Shown one piece after another: positions 63,695-64,000 of a stretch of 64,000 bases of DNA. The DNA comes from Arthrobacter sp. 9AX (GTDB lineage: Bacteria; Actinomycetota; Actinomycetes; Actinomycetales; Micrococcaceae). The stretch spans positions 1,874,843 to 1,938,842 of the forward strand of contig NZ_LR733293.1 in the NCBI RefSeq assembly GCF_902506095.1. The letters run 5' to 3'. The notes below the pieces were generated by a model. It had not been told where the DNA came from, did not search any database, and saw only the letters and a list, made by a program, of their open reading frames with translations. Position 1 is the stretch's first letter; each line of letters opens with the position of its first letter. A program made the position numbers and the translations under genes.

Positions 63695-64000
63695 TCAGGA
63701 ATGCGCTGCGAGCAGTGAGCTGGCTTCCTGGCGGGTGGTGCCGGAGTCCTGGATGCCGTCGGCGATGTGGGCGAGTTCGGCGGGGATGTCGCGGCCCTTC
63801 TTGCGCATCGCGGTGGCCCAGAGCCGGCCGGCCCGGTAGGAGGACCGCACCAGCGGGCCACTCATGACGCCGAGGAAGCCGATCTCGTTGGCTTCTTCCT
63901 GCAGGTCCAAGAATTCCTGCGGCTTGACCCACCGGTCCACCGGCAGGTGCCGCTCGGACGGGCGCAGGTACTGGGTGATGGTGATCAGGTCGCAGCCGGC
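63695..64000 (-). CDS. lipA: Lipoyl synthase, C-terminal part
   Basis: The last 101 residues of a protein that continues beyond the window. [33 protein letters not shown] and the KPQEF segment identify the end of the radical-SAM lipoyl synthase LipA, which inserts two sulfurs into octanoyl chains on E2 and H proteins. The catalytic cysteine motifs are outside the window. Order lipA-DUF4191 matches Rv2218-Rv2219. Confidence 0.93.
   Translation of the reverse strand, partial: AGCDLITITQYLRPSERHLPVDRWVKPQEFLDLQEEANEIGFLGVMSGPLVRSSYRAGRLWATAMRKKGRDIPAELAHIADGIQDSGTTRQEASSLLAAHS

Noticed and set aside
1..64000. Mobile elements, prophage, CRISPR arrays, toxin-antitoxin or defence islands
   Set aside because: I saw no transposase, integrase, direct repeat array, attachment site or composition break. 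Neighbour order matches actinobacterial core blocks throughout.

Overview
The window is high-GC chromosomal DNA of an actinobacterium. Gene content and order point to the Micrococcaceae, most likely Arthrobacter, Pseudarthrobacter or a close relative. The division cluster has ftsQ-ftsZ-sepF-yggT-divIVA and no ftsA. Polyphosphate glucokinase, a PASTA kinase next to an Rv2175c-type protein, and glnA2-glnE-glnA1 are all actinobacterial markers. MurE lacks the DNPR motif of diaminopimelate-adding enzymes, which fits the lysine peptidoglycan of Arthrobacter. No insertion sequence, prophage, CRISPR array, rRNA or tRNA was found. This is core genome, coding almost throughout, with GTG starts common.

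Layout. (1) 1-2.2 kb: end of an FHA protein, ftsR (MerR type), a DUF151 nuclease-like gene and a second MerR gene, the same order as Rv1827-Rv1830 of M. tuberculosis. (2) 2.3-6.8 kb: an orphan ParA-type ATPase divergent from pyruvate carboxylase. (3) 7-20.7 kb: a lipid and envelope block with acyl-CoA synthetase, ROK kinase, two paralogous alpha/beta hydrolases, an acyltransferase, class II DAHP synthase, a PASTA kinase (pknL), a LysM transglycosylase, an Rv2175c-type protein, a polyprenyl synthase and a lipoprotein; this parallels Rv2173-Rv2187. (4) 20.7-22.6 kb: dinB and a DUF3040 membrane protein. (5) 23.1-44.2 kb: the division and cell-wall cluster mraZ-rsmH-ftsL-ftsI-murE-murF-mraY-murD-ftsW-murG-murC-ftsQ-ftsZ-pgeF-yggS-sepF-yggT-divIVA-lspA-rluD. 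(6) 44.2-53.3 kb: dnaE, a flavin reductase, a membrane protein, hisD, nrdR, ppgK, map and a 54-residue protein. (7) 53.4-64 kb: panB and the nitrogen block glnA2-glnE-VOC-GNAT-glnA1, then RDD, DUF3817 and DUF4191 membrane proteins and the end of lipA, parallel to Rv2218-Rv2225.

Regulation is the most informative layer. At least eight genes have a TANNNT -10 element ending exactly six bases before the start codon, the geometry of leaderless mRNA; this also resets the pknL start. mraZ has three GTGGRG boxes at 10-bp period across its own promoter. The glnA1 promoter carries a fully phased four-half-site GlnR box. The second MerR gene and ftsZ share AAGGTTAAAG-type half-sites that may link MerR control to division. 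Further possible operators lie before fadD, nrdR and the RDD gene. I saw no wholly new multi-gene system; the candidates worth following are these operators.

How the genes work together: peptidoglycan precursors are made (murC, D, E, F, mraY, murG), flipped and polymerised at the septum (ftsW, ftsI, ftsL, ftsQ) under ftsZ, sepF and divIVA. PknL may sense muropeptides through its PASTA repeats and signal to the Rv2175c-type DNA-binding protein. GlnE adenylylates glutamine synthetase, whose transcription GlnR probably controls.
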